Assembly: GCA_902470695.1 (NCBI GenBank)
Contig: CABRHH010000015.1
Span: 1-60,338 of the forward strand
Source: an uncultured Collinsella sp.
GTDB lineage: Bacteria > Actinomycetota > Coriobacteriia > Coriobacteriales > Coriobacteriaceae
Direction: 5' to 3'
Length of the DNA: 60,338 bases
Shown: positions 50,882-59,885 of the stretch, piece by piece
How positions within the stretch are numbered: the stretch's first letter is position 1
Layout of the letters: each line of letters opens with the position of its first letter
The notes under the pieces: model-generated
The model's database searches: none
Seen by the model: only the letters and a program-made list of their open reading frames with translations
Told to the model about the DNA's origin: nothing
Made by a program: the position numbers and the translations under genes

Positions 50882-51698
50882 CAAACCGGGCAGCACGCGC
50901 AACGCCATCACCAAAGCCGATCTCCACCAGATCAACCGTCGCAGTCTGTTCGGATTCCAACTCGGTTGGAACTACGAGCGTATGCAGGGCTCTGGCTATC
51001 TATACACTATGCTACCCGTCATGCGAAAGATCTACGGTGACCACACGCCCGAGCTCAAGCGCATGATGCAGACGGAAAACCAGTTCTTCAACACTTCAAA
51101 CTTCCTGAATAACCTGGTCATAGGCATCGATGTAGCCGTGCAGGAAAAAGAAGGCGCCGCTGCCGAGGAGACCGTCATCGGCCTCAAAACCGGTCTGATG
51201 GGTCCCTTCGCATCGATCGGTGATGCTATCTTCGGATCGCTACTCCCCACAATATTCGGAGCACTGGCGGCCTCGCTCGCCATTGCGGGCAACCCACTTG
51301 GCATCATCCTATGGACCATCGAGTGCGTACTGACAGGCGCGCTGCGCTGGTGGGAAACGGGATTCGCCTACAGAACCGGTATGTCGCTGGTCACGACCAT
51401 GCACGACAAGCTGAATGCAATCACCAGTTCCGCAAGCGTATTGGGCATCTTCATGGTGGGCTCGCTCATCGCCTCCAGCATCGGCGTCTCGCTCACCGTC
51501 AACCCCTCTGTGGCAGGCGCATCCATCAACCTGCAGCAAACATTCAACACCGTGCTGCCCGGCCTACTGCCCGCCGGTATCGTCGCCCTCATCTACTGGG
51601 GACTGGGCCGCAAGGGCATGACCTCGACAAAGATGATCTTCATCACCCTCGTACTATCCGTCGCACTCTCCGCTCTCGGTATCATCGCCAAAGGATAG
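50871..51698 (+). CDS. PTS system mannose-family IID component
   Basis: A 275-residue protein of the EIID family. INRRSLFGFQLGWNYERMQG and YTMLPVMRKIYG are typical N-terminal motifs, ETVIGLKTGLMGPFASIGDA is a conserved loop, and hydrophobic helices lie in the C-terminal half. GAGGAG lies 8 bases before the ATG, which overlaps the IIC gene. It acts with IIC in uptake and phosphorylation of a hexose or amino sugar. Confidence 0.93.
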   Translation: MSSNKPGSTRNAITKADLHQINRRSLFGFQLGWNYERMQGSGYLYTMLPVMRKIYGDHTPELKRMMQTENQFFNTSNFLNNLVIGIDVAVQEKEGAAAEETVIGLKTGLMGPFASIGDAIFGSLLPTIFGALAASLAIAGNPLGIILWTIECVLTGALRWWETGFAYRTGMSLVTTMHDKLNAITSSASVLGIFMVGSLIASSIGVSLTVNPSVAGASINLQQTFNTVLPGLLPAGIVALIYWGLGRKGMTSTKMIFITLVLSVALSALGIIAKG

Positions 51699-51716
51699 TC
51701 GCGCCACGCCATCTCC

Positions 51717-51754
51717 CCGCATGCGCTCCATCCCGCAACGGATGGAGCGCATGC
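51717..51754 (+). terminator. Perfect 16-bp hairpin between the IID and sulfatase genes
   Basis: Bases 51717-51732 (CGCATGCGCTCCATCC) pair exactly with 51739-51754 around a 6-base loop. No T-run follows (TCATGTGCC), so it may be a partial or Rho-assisted terminator, or an mRNA-stabilising element that sets different levels for PTS and sulfatase. Confidence 0.6.
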
Positions 51755-51900
51755 GTCATGTGCCAATGGGTGCCCGCCAACCATGCGGGTTCACGGGCAC
51801 ACCCATACGCTGGCAATGCACCATCGCCGCTTCACCAATAGATTTGTCCGCCGCAGGCATTGCGGACCTGCAGTGAGCACGCAACCGAGAAAGGAACGCC

Positions 51901-53388
51901 ATGTCCTCGGTCGACCTCATCAAACGGCCTGACCGGCCAAACGTACTGCTTATCATGTGCGATCAGATGCGCGGTGACTGCCTGGGCGTCGCCGGACACC
52001 CGGATGTAAAGACACCAAATCTCGATACTCTCGCCGAACAGGGCACCTTGTTCGAAAACGCTTACAGCGCATGCCCTACGTGCATCCCGGCGCGCGTCTC
52101 GCTCTTCACCGGACAGCTTCCCGCCCACCACGGGCGCGTAGGGTACCAAGATGGCGTCACCTGGGACTATCCGCACATGATGCCCCAGGTGTTCTCCGAT
52201 GCGGGCTATCAGACCGCTTGCGTAGGCAAACTCCACGTACATCCGCCGCGCCTTACATGCGGCTTCCAAACGCTGCGCCTTCACGACGGGTACTTGGGCT
52301 GCTATCAGAAGGCGGACATCCCCCACTGGATGCACCAGGACGTCCACGACGACTACCTACACTTCCTGCGCCGCGAGGTGGGACCCGATGCGGACATCGA
52401 CAGTACCGGACCGGAATGCAACTCATGGGTATACCATCCCTGGGTCTTTGAGGAACGCCTGCATCCCACGAACTGGGTTGCCGACGAAACAATCCGCTTC
52501 TTAGAAACCCGCGATCGCACCCGCCCCTTCTTCACAATGGCAAGCTTTGTACGGCCGCATCCGCCCTTCGATGCCCCGCTGAGCTATTTCGAACGCTACG
52601 TTCAGTGCCTGCTCCGCGAGCCGGCCCGCGGAGATTGGAACGACCGCGATGCCGCCGAACGCGACGGACGCATCATGAACGGCGTACACGGCTGCAGCGA
52701 CGTCGACCTTCGGCATGAGGCGATGGCTGCCTACTACGCCGCCATTACGCACGTCGACCATCAAGTCGGCAGAATCATCGGCGCCCTGAAGCGCGATGGC
52801 TCGTTCAACGACACCGTCATCGCCTTTGTCTCCGACCATGGCGAAATGCTGTTCGATCATGGGCTGTTCCGCAAGCTCCTCCCCTATGAAGGAGCGGCCC
52901 ACATCCCGCTGATTATCCGCACGGGCAGCCACCTGGGGACAAGCATCCCCCATCGCTCGGCAAGCGTCGTGGAGTTGATGGACCTGATGCCGACGTTACT
53001 CGACCTGTGCGGCATCGCGGTGCCACCAGATGTTGACGGTGCGTCACTCGCCAACGATATACGAGACGGCACCCCACTTGCTCGCCCCTACATCCACGGG
53101 GAGCATGCGTTCACCAAAGAACAGTCGCACCATTACATCGTAACTGGGCACGACAAGTATATCTGGTTTTCCCAGACCGGTGTCGAACGCTATTTCGACC
53201 TGAAGAATGACCCGCGTGAGGAGAGAAATCTCATCGGCAGCGCAGCTCATGCTACACGCATCAGCAAGCTGCGGCAAATCTTGATCGATGAGGTGCGCGA
53301 ACGGGAAGAAGGGTTCGTCGACGCCGATGGACGTCTTGTTGCTGGACGACCGCTTCTCAACGTACTCGAACACCCGAAGCGCCGCTAA
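51901..53388 (+). CDS. Cysteine-type sulfatase without signal peptide
   Basis: A 495-residue sulfatase. PNVLLIMCDQMRGD has the metal-binding Asp, CIPAR (C61 to R65) is the C-x-P-x-R site where Cys becomes formylglycine, GYQTACVGKLH the Lys/His region, and VSDHGEMLFDHG the C-terminal metal site. No signal peptide or hydrophobic N-terminus is present, so it acts in the cytoplasm, unlike most glycan sulfatases. Maturation needs an anSME-type enzyme, not found here. AAAGGA lies 6 bases before the ATG. Next to the PTS it probably removes sulfate from an imported sulfated sugar. Choline-sulfatase-like activity is an alternative. Confidence 0.93.
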   Translation: MSSVDLIKRPDRPNVLLIMCDQMRGDCLGVAGHPDVKTPNLDTLAEQGTLFENAYSACPTCIPARVSLFTGQLPAHHGRVGYQDGVTWDYPHMMPQVFSDAGYQTACVGKLHVHPPRLTCGFQTLRLHDGYLGCYQKADIPHWMHQDVHDDYLHFLRREVGPDADIDSTGPECNSWVYHPWVFEERLHPTNWVADETIRFLETRDRTRPFFTMASFVRPHPPFDAPLSYFERYVQCLLREPARGDWNDRDAAERDGRIMNGVHGCSDVDLRHEAMAAYYAAITHVDHQVGRIIGALKRDGSFNDTVIAFVSDHGEMLFDHGLFRKLLPYEGAAHIPLIIRTGSHLGTSIPHRSASVVELMDLMPTLLDLCGIAVPPDVDGASLANDIRDGTPLARPYIHGEHAFTKEQSHHYIVTGHDKYIWFSQTGVERYFDLKNDPREERNLIGSAAHATRISKLRQILIDEVREREEGFVDADGRLVAGRPLLNVLEHPKRR

Positions 53389-53432
53389 AACAAATGGTCG
53401 CACGGTTGAGCACAGACAACCGATAGCAAGTC

Positions 53433-53469
53433 GCGTGCGCGCCCCGCATTCGCTGGCAAGCGCGCACGC
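53433..53469. terminator. Hairpin at the convergent sulfatase / GntR junction
   Basis: GCGTGCGCGC (53433-53442) pairs perfectly with GCGCGCACGC (53460-53469) around a 17-base loop. It may slow polymerase from both sides; there is no T-run. Confidence 0.45.
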
Positions 53470-53471
53470 AC

Positions 53472-54194
53472 TCAGCGAGCCTTCTCCTCAATCAACAGCT
53501 CGAAATAGTCCCAGCGCTTATACATCTCGACATATTCAGCAACGACGCCGGAGCTGAGCACGGTCCGGTGCTCTTTGAACACACACGGTACACCCGCTGC
53601 GACATCCAGCGCCTCCAACACCTCATCGGGTACATCCTGGGTGATACGCACGCGCTCCCACGATGCCTCATGCGAGAGGTGCATGTTGAAATCCTCGCGG
53701 AAACGGCGGTAAATCGACGTGTAATACGACGGATCAACATCGCGTCTGAGATAGCGGTCGCAAATATAGGATGTTTGGAACTGAAAGGGCGTTCCGCGAA
53801 AGGAGCGGACGCGCTTCACGATACCGTAAGCCTCTCCCCGGCCCAACCCAAGCTCATCAAGAATACGGGAATCGAGATCGGCTTGGGAGGGAAATGTCAA
53901 CGATAGGACCTCGGTGCGTTCTTTTTCACCCGTTGAGCTGAACACCTCGATCTCGCTTAGAAACACCGGACGCTGGCGGCGAGAGCGCGACACGAAAGTG
54001 CCGCGCCCCTGTTGACGCACCAGCAGGCCCTCGGCAACCAGATCGCTCACGGCTCGGTTTACCGTGATAGAGCTCACGCCGAATCGGTCGATAAGCTCAG
54101 TGATGCTGTAGAACCGATCACCAGGCTCAAATGCCTCGCTCTCGATCTCCGCACGCAGCTTATTCTCGAGCTGGTAATACTTCGGGCCTTCCAA
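53472..54194 (-). CDS. GntR family regulator with UTRA domain
   Basis: A 240-residue protein. The N-terminal 75 residues are a GntR winged helix (LENKLRAEIESEAFEPGDRF, FGVSSITVNRAVSDLVAEGL, GRGTFV); the rest is a UTRA ligand-binding domain (LGLGRGEAYGIVKRVRSFRG and EHRTVLSSGVVAEYVEMYKR). Such regulators usually respond to a sugar phosphate. The start is a TTG at 54194 with GAGGG upstream. It likely controls the PTS-sulfatase genes on the other strand. It begins 12 bases after the clpX stop codon, so clpX read-through may supply its mRNA. Confidence 0.92.
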   Translation of the reverse strand: MEGPKYYQLENKLRAEIESEAFEPGDRFYSITELIDRFGVSSITVNRAVSDLVAEGLLVRQQGRGTFVSRSRRQRPVFLSEIEVFSSTGEKERTEVLSLTFPSQADLDSRILDELGLGRGEAYGIVKRVRSFRGTPFQFQTSYICDRYLRRDVDPSYYTSIYRRFREDFNMHLSHEASWERVRITQDVPDEVLEALDVAAGVPCVFKEHRTVLSSGVVAEYVEMYKRWDYFELLIEEKAR

Positions 54195-54206
54195 CGCTCA
54201 TCCCTC

Positions 54207-55667
54207 TTACAGAACGCTCGATACGGGCGCTGCGGACACAGCCCCGTCCGCCGCAGCAGTCGGCAGATCGGCGTACACGCGCCGGGGCTGCTCGGTGCCG
54301 GCAACGGAGGCGGCCGTCACCACGACCTCGACCACGCCCGCCTCGCTCGGCAGGTCGAACATCGTCTGCTGGAGCAGCTCCTCGCAGATGCTGCGCAGGC
54401 CGCGGGCGCCCGTCTTGCGCGCCAGAGCCTTCTTCGCGATCTCGTGCAGTGCCTCATCCTCGAAGCTGAGCTCCACGCCCTCCAGACGGAACATACGGCG
54501 ATACTGCTTCACGATCGCGTTGCGCGGCTCGGTCAGGATGCGCACCAGGTCATCTTCGGACAGCGCCTCGGTCTGCGTGATCACCGGAGTACGGCCGATG
54601 AACTCCGGGATCATGCCGAAGTTGTTCAAATCCTCGGGCAGCACCTGCTTGAGCAGCACGTTCTCGTCGCTCGAGCTGGGGCCGGCGATCTCGGAGTTGA
54701 AACCGACACCCTGGTTGCCCACGCGGTCGGAGATGATCTTGTCGAGCCCCACGAAGGCGCCGCCGCAGATGAACAGGATGTTGGTGGTGTCGATCTGGAG
54801 CAGCTCCTGCTGCGGGTGTTTGCGGCCGCCGGTGGGCGGCACGCTTGCCACGGTGCCCTCCAAGATCTTGAGCAGTGCCTGCTGCACGCCCTCACCGGAC
54901 ACGTCGCGGGTGATGGAGAGGTTTTCTGCCTTGCGGGCGATCTTGTCGATCTCGTCCACGTAGACGATGCCGATCTGCGCGCGAGCGATGTCGCCATCGG
55001 CAGCGGTGATAAGCTTGAGCAGGATGTTCTCCACGTCCTCGCCCACATAGCCGGCCTCGGTGAGCGCGGTGGCGTCGGCGATGGCGAAGGGAACCTCCAG
55101 CACGCGGGCGAGCGTCTGCGCGAGCAGGGTCTTGCCGGTGCCCGTGGGGCCCAGCAGCAAGATATTGCTCTTGGCGAGCTCGACCTCCTCCTCGGCAGCG
55201 GCGGCATGCGCCCCCAGCGGCCCTTCCGAGCCGTCGGTTGCAGGCACATCGTCGCCCAGAAGCACGCGGCGATAGTGGTTGTACACCGCCACCGACATGG
55301 CGCGCTTGGCGTCCTCCTGCCCCATGACGTACGCAGAGAGTTCATCGTAGATCTCATGCGGCGTGGGCACGCGCGTGATGAGCTCCTCGGCGGCCTCCTG
55401 CATGGTGGCGGCAGGCTCCTCCTCGGGCTGCGGTGCCTCTTCCGGCGCGGCAGCACCCAGGTGAAGACCCTGGGCCGTCTGCATCATCAGGTCGCGGGCG
55501 AAGGACTCCTCGAGGATATCGGCGCAGGCCTTCACGCACTCATCGCAGATGAACATGCCATCGTGGCCGCGCACGAGTTTGCGGACCTGGTCTTGGGTCT
55601 TGCCGCAGAACGAGCAGCGAACGAGCTCGCTATCGTTCATATCGGGCGTGCGGTCATCGGTGGCCAT
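54207..55667 (-). CDS. clpX: ATP-dependent Clp protease ATP-binding subunit ClpX
   Basis: A 486-residue AAA+ unfoldase. The N-terminal zinc domain has C18, C21, C41 and C44. After it lies an acidic Glu/Pro/Ala linker (about residues 65-90), then the AAA domain, with a second insertion (DDVPATDGSEGPLGAHAAAA) just before Walker A (GPTGTGKTLLAQTL), Walker B (IVYVDEIDKIARK) and the sensor and C-terminal subdomain (KTGARGLRSICEELLQQ). The protein is some 60 residues longer than usual because of the insertions. The ATG overlaps the clpP stop codon by one base (TAATG). Confidence 0.97.
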   Translation of the reverse strand: MATDDRTPDMNDSELVRCSFCGKTQDQVRKLVRGHDGMFICDECVKACADILEESFARDLMMQTAQGLHLGAAAPEEAPQPEEEPAATMQEAAEELITRVPTPHEIYDELSAYVMGQEDAKRAMSVAVYNHYRRVLLGDDVPATDGSEGPLGAHAAAAEEEVELAKSNILLLGPTGTGKTLLAQTLARVLEVPFAIADATALTEAGYVGEDVENILLKLITAADGDIARAQIGIVYVDEIDKIARKAENLSITRDVSGEGVQQALLKILEGTVASVPPTGGRKHPQQELLQIDTTNILFICGGAFVGLDKIISDRVGNQGVGFNSEIAGPSSSDENVLLKQVLPEDLNNFGMIPEFIGRTPVITQTEALSEDDLVRILTEPRNAIVKQYRRMFRLEGVELSFEDEALHEIAKKALARKTGARGLRSICEELLQQTMFDLPSEAGVVEVVVTAASVAGTEQPRRVYADLPTAAADGAVSAAPVSSVL

Positions 55668-56293
55668 TAGCGGTCGCTACCTTTCGCGGCGTCGGCGCGG
55701 GACGTGACGATGCGGTCCACCAGACCGTACTCGAGGGCCTCGGCGGCGCGCATGTAGTTATCGCGCTCCGTGTCGACCTCGACCTTCTCGAACGGCTGCC
55801 CGGTCGCGTCGGCGAGGATCTGGTTAAGGTTGCGGCGGTTCTCGCGAATCTCGCGCGCGGCGATCTCGATCTCGGTCTGCTGACCCTGGGCGCCACCGCT
55901 CGGCTGGTGGATCATCACCATGGAGTTCGGCAGGCAGAAGCGCTTGCCCTTGGCGCCGTTGGCCAGAAGGACCGCCGCCATGGAGGCGGCCATGCCCAGG
56001 CAGATGGTGGAGACATCGGGCTTGATGTAGTTCATCGTGTCCAGGATCGCCAAACCGGAGTACACCTCGCCGCCCGGAGAGTTGATGTACAGGGAGATGT
56101 CCTTCTCCGAGTCCTGACTCTCCAGATGGAGCAGCTGGGCGATCACCAAGTTCGCCGTGACGGAGTTGACCTCCTCGCCCAGGAACACGATGCGGTCATT
56201 CAGCAGACGCGAGTAGATGTCATAGCTGCGCTCGCCGCGCGGCGTCTGCTCGATGACGTAGGGTACGAGCGCCGAATCGATGCGGTCGATCAT
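55667..56293 (-). CDS. clpP: ATP-dependent Clp protease proteolytic subunit ClpP
   Basis: A 208-residue serine protease. INSPGGEVYSGLAILDTMNY, CLGMAASMAAVLLANG (catalytic Ser) and MVMIHQPSGG (catalytic His) are typical. It forms the chamber that works with ClpX. The start at 56293 is chosen because AAAGGAG lies 6 bases upstream; an ATG five codons earlier overlaps that site. Encoded between tig and clpX in the order common among bacteria. Confidence 0.97.
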   Translation of the reverse strand: MIDRIDSALVPYVIEQTPRGERSYDIYSRLLNDRIVFLGEEVNSVTANLVIAQLLHLESQDSEKDISLYINSPGGEVYSGLAILDTMNYIKPDVSTICLGMAASMAAVLLANGAKGKRFCLPNSMVMIHQPSGGAQGQQTEIEIAAREIRENRRNLNQILADATGQPFEKVEVDTERDNYMRAAEALEYGLVDRIVTSRADAAKGSDR

Positions 56294-56434
56294 CGGAACT
56301 CCTTTCATGAAATGCTTTATTCGCTCGATAGAAGCGTACGGTGCCCGGCCGCGCGCAGCGCATAAGAGCCGTGACACCGTACGCATACCAGCCGTACAGC
56401 CGCTATGATACCCAACCGAATGGGTGCCTAAAAG

Positions 56435-57730
56435 CTACTCGGCCTTGGCCTCGGCAGCGCGGGCGGCCTCGTCGACCTCGGTCACCTTCGCGTTCTCGAC
56501 CAGCCAATCAACCGCCTTGGAGCGACGGATGGAGTCGCGGATGGCGGGCATGCGACCCTCGGCCAGGAACTGGGCCTTGGAAGCCTCGACGCTCTCCACG
56601 CCGGCGCGGGTGAACTCGGCGTCGATGTCCTCATCGGTGACCTCGACCTTGAGCTCGCGGGCGAGCGCGTCGAGGGCCAGGGACTCACGGGCGACATCGT
56701 TGGCCTGACGGTGCAGGTCGGCGATGAAGGCGTCGGAGGTGAGACCGGAGGCGGCCAGCCAGGAATCGAGGGTCATGCCGCGCTGGGAGAGGTTCTGCAG
56801 GAAGTTCTGACCCAGCTCGGAGAAGACGGACTGCTCGTAATCCTCGTCCATCTCATCGAGCTCCAGGCGCTCGGCGAGCTTGGTGACCGCGCGGTTCTCC
56901 TTGAGCTGCGGCAGCTGGGAGGACTTGTCGGACTCGATCTCGAGCTTCACGGCGTCACGCATGGCGTCGATGCCGTCGAAGCCGAAATTGGTCTTGGCAA
57001 ACTCATCGGTGAGCTCAGGGGTGGTGCGCTCCTTGACAACCTTGACGGTGACCTCGGCGCGCGCCTCGGTGGCGTCCTCGCCCTCGGGGGTCCAGCTGAC
57101 CTCCTTGGTCTCGCCGGCCTTCATGCCCAGCAGAGCCTCGTTGAAGGCGGCAGGCAGCTGCTCGGCGGCCATGGAGATCATGCGGCCCTCGCCGGCGAGC
57201 GCGGATGCACCCTCGACGTCCTTGATGTCGACCGTCACGTAGTCAGTGCCCTCGACGGCGCGCTCCACGTCCTGGAAAGTGCTGTGGTAGCTCATGAGCA
57301 TATCGACCTGCTGGTTGATCTCGGCCTCGGTGACCTCCGCCGGCGGCATCTCGATCTCGACTGCGTCATAGGAGCTCAGCGCAGGGGCCGGACGCAGGGA
57401 GAACTCAACGGTGTAGGTGTAGTCGGCATGATCGGCCACCAGGTCGATCTGCTCGTAGTTGCCCTCCTTGACCGGCACGATATCGAGCTCGTTGAGGACC
57501 TCGCCCTCGTGCGAGCCGATCAGGTCGTTGGTGGCCTGCGCGAGCACGGCCTCCTTGCCCAGGGCGGAATCGATGACCGGACGCGGGGCCTTGCCGGCAC
57601 GGAAGCCGGGGAAGCGGTACTGCTTGGCGGCCTTCTTGTACGCCTGCTTGATGACGGCGTCGACGTCTGCTGCAGGGATGGTGACCGTAGCGGTGAGCTT
57701 GGCGTCCTTCACGTCAGAAGTGATGTTCAA
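56435..57730 (-). CDS. tig: Trigger factor, ribosome-associated chaperone
   Basis: A 431-residue protein with three domains: ribosome-binding tail (PGFRAGKAPRPVIDSALGKE, the conserved G-F-R-x-G-K-x-P loop), PPIase-like middle (about residues 160-240; DYVTVDIKDVEG), and a helical C-terminal arm. It helps new chains fold. The start is a TTG at 57730 preceded by GGAGGAGG; an in-frame extension upstream runs into the tRNA-Leu gene. It lies 141 bases before clpP. Confidence 0.95.
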   Translation of the reverse strand: MNITSDVKDAKLTATVTIPAADVDAVIKQAYKKAAKQYRFPGFRAGKAPRPVIDSALGKEAVLAQATNDLIGSHEGEVLNELDIVPVKEGNYEQIDLVADHADYTYTVEFSLRPAPALSSYDAVEIEMPPAEVTEAEINQQVDMLMSYHSTFQDVERAVEGTDYVTVDIKDVEGASALAGEGRMISMAAEQLPAAFNEALLGMKAGETKEVSWTPEGEDATEARAEVTVKVVKERTTPELTDEFAKTNFGFDGIDAMRDAVKLEIESDKSSQLPQLKENRAVTKLAERLELDEMDEDYEQSVFSELGQNFLQNLSQRGMTLDSWLAASGLTSDAFIADLHRQANDVARESLALDALARELKVEVTDEDIDAEFTRAGVESVEASKAQFLAEGRMPAIRDSIRRSKAVDWLVENAKVTEVDEAARAAEAKAE

Positions 57731-57802
57731 CGTTCCTCCTCCAATACAAGCCCGGCAGTGCTCTGGGTGCCGGGAACCCCTGTTGACACAGATGGCGTGC
57801 GC

Positions 57803-57886
57803 TGGTGCGGGCGAAAGGACTCGAACCTTCACGGGAATACCACTGGAACCTAAACCCAGCGCGTCTACCAATTCCGCCACGCCCGC
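57803..57886 (-). tRNA. tRNA-Leu (anticodon TAG)
   Basis: An 84-base class II tRNA including an encoded CCA. GCGGGCG pairs with CGCCCGC, the anticodon loop is TTTAGGT, a variable arm is present, and GGTTCGAGTCC forms the T arm. It lies 72 bases upstream of tig and may share a transcript. Confidence 0.93.
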
Positions 57887-58400
57887 TTTGCACACAGCCT
57901 GAAAATGATAGCAGATGGTCGCAGGGTGCGCGCGCGAGCTTTACGCAGGTGCGCGCTGCCCACGCCACCTGCACATCAAGTGGGGTGTGTGCGGCGCGGG
58001 GCGGGCGGGGCAGCTGCCGACATAGGCGCCGGTGCCGGGGCGCGCGACGAGACCGGCAGCGGGCTTTGGCGGGGCGGCGCGGGGTCGCGGGCGCACGATG
58101 GCAGGCGGAGGTGCGCAGGGCACAGCCACCAGCAAAGGAATCGGTGGATCGCGGGCAGCGCGGCGGCTTAAATACGGCAAAGTGGAATCGCGGACGCAGG
58201 ACGGGCAGAGGCTTTGGCGCGTGCGGCGCAGGGCGACCGGTGCGGGGCTCGGCGCGGGGACACCGCGCGCCAGCGGGAAGATCGCGCGACCGCCGACCCG
58301 CCGCCTGTCCCCCATATGCCGCTGGAGCAACGCAACAGCGCCGCCGCCCGAAACGGGGCGACGGCGCTCACATACTCCGTGGACTGCGGGGGCTATTCGC
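57887..58400. other. Gene-free, very G+C-rich spacer with a hairpin near gdhA
   Basis: Open frames on both strands are Gly/Arg/Ala-rich and lack ribosome binding sites. Near its end AGCGCCG-C-CGCCC pairs with GGGCG-A-CGGCGCT (58337-58367), probably the end of the gdhA transcript, but without a T-run. Nothing else is recognisable. Confidence 0.5.
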
Positions 58401-59756
58401 TTAGCAGATGCCCTGGGCCATCATGGCGTCGGCAACCTTCTTGAAGCCGGCGATGTTGGCACCCATGACGAAGTTGCCCTCGTGCCCATAGGCGCGGGCG
58501 GTGTCGTCGACGTTGTGGAACATGCCGCGCATAAGCTCCTCGAGCTTGCCGTCGACCTCCTCGAACGTCCAGGACAGATGCTCGGCGTTCTGGCTCATCT
58601 CCAGGCCGGAGACGAGTACGCCGCCGGCGTTGGCGGCCTTGCCGGGCATGAAGGCGACACCCTGCTCGATCAGGTACTCGGTCGCCTCGGTGGTCGTGGG
58701 CATGTTGGCGCCCTCGCCCACCACCTTGCAGCCGTTCGCCACGAGAGCCTGGGCATCCTCGAGCGCCAGGGTGTTCTCGCGGGCGCAGGGCAGCGCGATG
58801 TCGCAGGGCAGCTGCCACACACCGCGACCATCCTCGGCGTGCCACGTGGCGCTCGAGCGCGCCTCGGCGTACAGGGCCAGGCTCACGCCCGCGTCGTGGC
58901 CGGAGCGCTTCTTGTTGTAGATGTCCTCGAGCACCGCATAATCGATGCCCTCGGGATCTTCGACCCAACCCTTGGTGTCGGAGGCGGCGATCACCTTGCC
59001 GCCCAGCTGGGACACCTTCTGGATTGCGTAGATGGCGACATTGCCGGAACCGTGCACGACGACGGTCTTGCCCTCGAAGGAATCGCCGGTGCTCTTGAGA
59101 TACTCGTCAACGAAATACACCAGGCCGTAACCGGTGGCCTCGGTGCGGGCGAGCGAGCCGCCGAAGGCCAGGCCCTTACCGGTGAGCACGCCCGACCACT
59201 CGTTGCGCAGGCGCTTGTACTGGCCGAACAGGTAGCCGATCTCGCGGCCGCCCACGCCTAGGTCGCCGGCGGGGACGTCGGTGTTGGGACCGATGTGGCG
59301 GGAGAGCTCGGTCATGAACGACTGGCAGAAACGCATGATCTCGGCGTTGGACTTGCCCTTGGGATCGAAGTCCGAGCCGCCCTTGCCGCCGCCCATGGGC
59401 AGGGTGGTGAGCGCGTTTTTGAAGATCTGCTCGAAGCCCAAGAACTTCAGCATGCCCAGAGTGACGGTGGGGTTGAAACGCAAGCCGCCCTTGTAGGGGC
59501 CGATGGCGGAGTTGAACTCGACGCGGAAGCCGCGGTTGACGTGGCAAGCGCCGGCGTCGTCGACCCAGGGCACGCGGAACATCAGCACGCGCTCGGGCTC
59601 CACAAGGCGCTCGAGCAAGGCGGCCTGCTCGTAGGCGGGCTCGGCGTCGACGGCGGGCGCGATCGAGGTCAGGACCTCGTCGGCTGCCTGGATGAACTCG
59701 GGCTGATCGGCGTAGCGCTCGTGCAGCTCGTCGATGACACGCTGGGTATAGCTCAT
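58401..59756 (-). CDS. gdhA: NADP-type glutamate dehydrogenase
   Basis: A 451-residue hexameric-type GDH. GPYKGGLRFNPTVTLGMLKF and PMGGGKGGSDFDPKGKS hold the glutamate-binding and catalytic Lys residues, DVPAGDLGVGGREIGYLFGQ the conserved Asp, and VVHGSGNVAIYAIQKVSQLG the dinucleotide fold. It converts 2-oxoglutarate and ammonia to glutamate. Length and sequence place it with small, mostly NADP-dependent enzymes. AAGGGAG lies 5 bases before the ATG at 59756; the upstream in-frame extension has no such site. Confidence 0.96.
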   Translation of the reverse strand: MSYTQRVIDELHERYADQPEFIQAADEVLTSIAPAVDAEPAYEQAALLERLVEPERVLMFRVPWVDDAGACHVNRGFRVEFNSAIGPYKGGLRFNPTVTLGMLKFLGFEQIFKNALTTLPMGGGKGGSDFDPKGKSNAEIMRFCQSFMTELSRHIGPNTDVPAGDLGVGGREIGYLFGQYKRLRNEWSGVLTGKGLAFGGSLARTEATGYGLVYFVDEYLKSTGDSFEGKTVVVHGSGNVAIYAIQKVSQLGGKVIAASDTKGWVEDPEGIDYAVLEDIYNKKRSGHDAGVSLALYAEARSSATWHAEDGRGVWQLPCDIALPCARENTLALEDAQALVANGCKVVGEGANMPTTTEATEYLIEQGVAFMPGKAANAGGVLVSGLEMSQNAEHLSWTFEEVDGKLEELMRGMFHNVDDTARAYGHEGNFVMGANIAGFKKVADAMMAQGIC

Positions 59757-59885
59757 GGTGCTCCCTTCGGTGGGCAAATCTGACGTGGATATCCTACTAC
59801 TCCGCAACGCGGTGTTTTGCCGCATCCGATCAAGATTGCGAGCGTGTTTCGAACGTGTATCGCCACCACGCGACGGCGATATATC

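Noticed and set aside
54012..55670. A 552-codon open frame on the plus strand
   Set aside because: It is antisense to clpX and part of the GntR gene; no start signal and no recognisable domain.
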